A stretch of DNA of 64,000 nt from Nitzschia sp. DOCU1 (lineage: Eukaryota > Bacillariophyta > Bacillariophyceae > Bacillariales > Bacillariaceae). The notes beneath the pieces are model-generated. The model was not told the origin of the DNA. It did not search any database and worked only from the letters and a program-made list of their open reading frames with translations. A program made the translations under genes and the position numbers. Below, one piece after another: positions 63,301 to 64,000 of the stretch. The first letter of the stretch is position 1; each line of letters opens with the position of its first letter. The stretch lies in NCBI GenBank assembly GCA_951394045.1, contig OX595996.1, forward strand, positions 1,984,001-2,048,000, in the 5' to 3' direction.

Positions 63301-64000
63301 ATCGGGGCCGTCTGAACTCATTTGGATACACTTGGAAATCATTTTCCACAGGAATGTGGCCACTCCAAACAAACCAACAAAAACAAGCGTGTAAAGCTGA
63401 GATCGATCAGCTTGGTTCTCTTCCTTCTTGATGTCGTTCTTGTTTAGCGCTTCCTCGTCCACTTTATTGCCATTTTCGGTTGCACGAATCCTTTCCTTGT
63501 CCCCGTGGTCCAAACCGTCTTCCAATGTAGTACTACTACTACCTTTCAACTTTTCAGCGCCTCGTCCACGAAAGGTTGATTGAATTGTTCTCGCTGCCTC
63601 TTCTACGCGGCCTTGAAATTGAATCGCGTCAATCGACATCACTTGAGCTGGTGGCGACGACGATTCACCACTCGACAAACTTATCTGCTGGTTCTGCTGG
63701 CTTTTGTTGGCGATGCCGTTGGACGAGGCCTTGATGTTGGATTTCTTTTTCAAAATCGTACGTAGTGCGGCCTTCTCGTTACTAGTATTCTTTTCAAGAA
63801 CACCGGCATGATGAAAGTGTGATGATGATGACGATGAGGAGGACGACGACGTAGCAAAGGATTTCGTCGAACTGCCCGTACTAGCACGGGACAGCCTCCC
63901 ATCTGACACGGTTTCTTGATCCGCCATCATTGAATCTCCCGGGTCCTCGCTCCACCTCACTGAAAGCCTCGAGTAGGTCGACCTGCTTGCCCATTCTTCT
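60361..64000 (-). CDS. Asn-Pro-repeat protein paralogue, 5' end beyond the window
   Basis: Exon 1 enters at the right edge and ends at 63177; intron 63176-63083 (GTGAG...CACAG); exon 2 63082-60361. In-frame sequence continues to the window edge (SRSTYSRLSVRWSED), so the true start lies outside. The layout follows the gene at 40759-45039: Ser-rich head, IQ motif, transmembrane segment, Ala-rich stretch, conserved domain and NP repeats. It ends in a shorter PSxxPS tract (...SSSPTKFYE) and lacks the Cys-containing C-terminal domain. The tract contains PSLRPSDMPSDE twice (36-bp tandem repeat near 60502-60574). Confidence 0.85.
60700..62140 (-). repeat. Asn-Pro codon repeat tract, copy 2
   Basis: Nearly identical, unit by unit, to 42775-44220 in reverse orientation. 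The opposite strand stays open for 477 codons as a by-product. Confidence 0.9.

Overview
This is a eukaryotic nuclear window, almost certainly from a diatom and most like a raphid pennate with a repeat-rich genome (Seminavis-like; genus inferred from style only). The evidence is proteins with PSxxPS low-complexity tracts, short GT-AG introns (72-125 bp), a diatom-type SGNH-like membrane protein, an ASAFAP-like plastid presequence, and tyrosine-recombinase retrotransposons, PIF/Harbinger and Helitron-like elements beside ordinary housekeeping genes.

Layout. 1-12.1 kb is an accessory region: a huge intact Helitron-like Rep/helicase ORF with a C-terminal GIY-YIG nuclease (357-7577, minus), then small RING-H2 genes, two acidic repetitive proteins, a TPR-like protein and GC-rich degenerate repeats. 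12.1-16.6 kb holds two mosaic blocks of direct repeats (728 bp nearly identical) on either side of an unrecognised 578-aa coiled-coil protein. 17.2-20.1 kb has a secreted class-3 lipase and, convergent to it, a UBL-WLM (Wss1-like) metalloprotease. 20,222-26,488 is a complete, apparently very young tyrosine-recombinase retrotransposon of the DIRS order, with split direct repeats and gag, RT-RNase H and recombinase ORFs. It sits in the divergent promoter between the WLM gene and a GT90 glycosyltransferase gene.

26.7-39 kb is ordinary and gene-dense: the GT90 enzyme, a three-exon 912-aa SGNH-like membrane protein, a membrane-anchored sulfotransferase, a two-exon MORN-repeat protein, a membrane-anchored methyltransferase-like protein and a small probably plastid-targeted protein. 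Several genes form divergent pairs sharing 0.35-0.6 kb promoters. 40.8-50.3 kb holds a two-exon 1392-aa Asn-Pro-repeat protein, a CRAL-TRIO (Sec14-like) protein and a ShKT prolyl 4-hydroxylase with one intron.

50,714-54,564 is a PIF/Harbinger transposon with TTA target duplications, a DDE transposase (interrupted once by an in-frame TGA) and a MYB/SANT-like partner. 55-58.9 kb is a decayed second tyrosine-recombinase retroelement. 59.5-64 kb, on the minus strand, carries two tandem fragments of a small secreted protein family and an inverted paralogue of the Asn-Pro-repeat gene that runs off the right edge. Its central repeat tract is nearly identical to the first copy while its ends differ.

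The most notable items are the Helitron-like protein (GIY-YIG fusion, HUH motif reading H-I-N), the textbook split-direct-repeat retrotransposon, and the inverted Asn-Pro-repeat pair, whose pattern suggests gene conversion. No searches were run; family calls rest on motifs read by eye.
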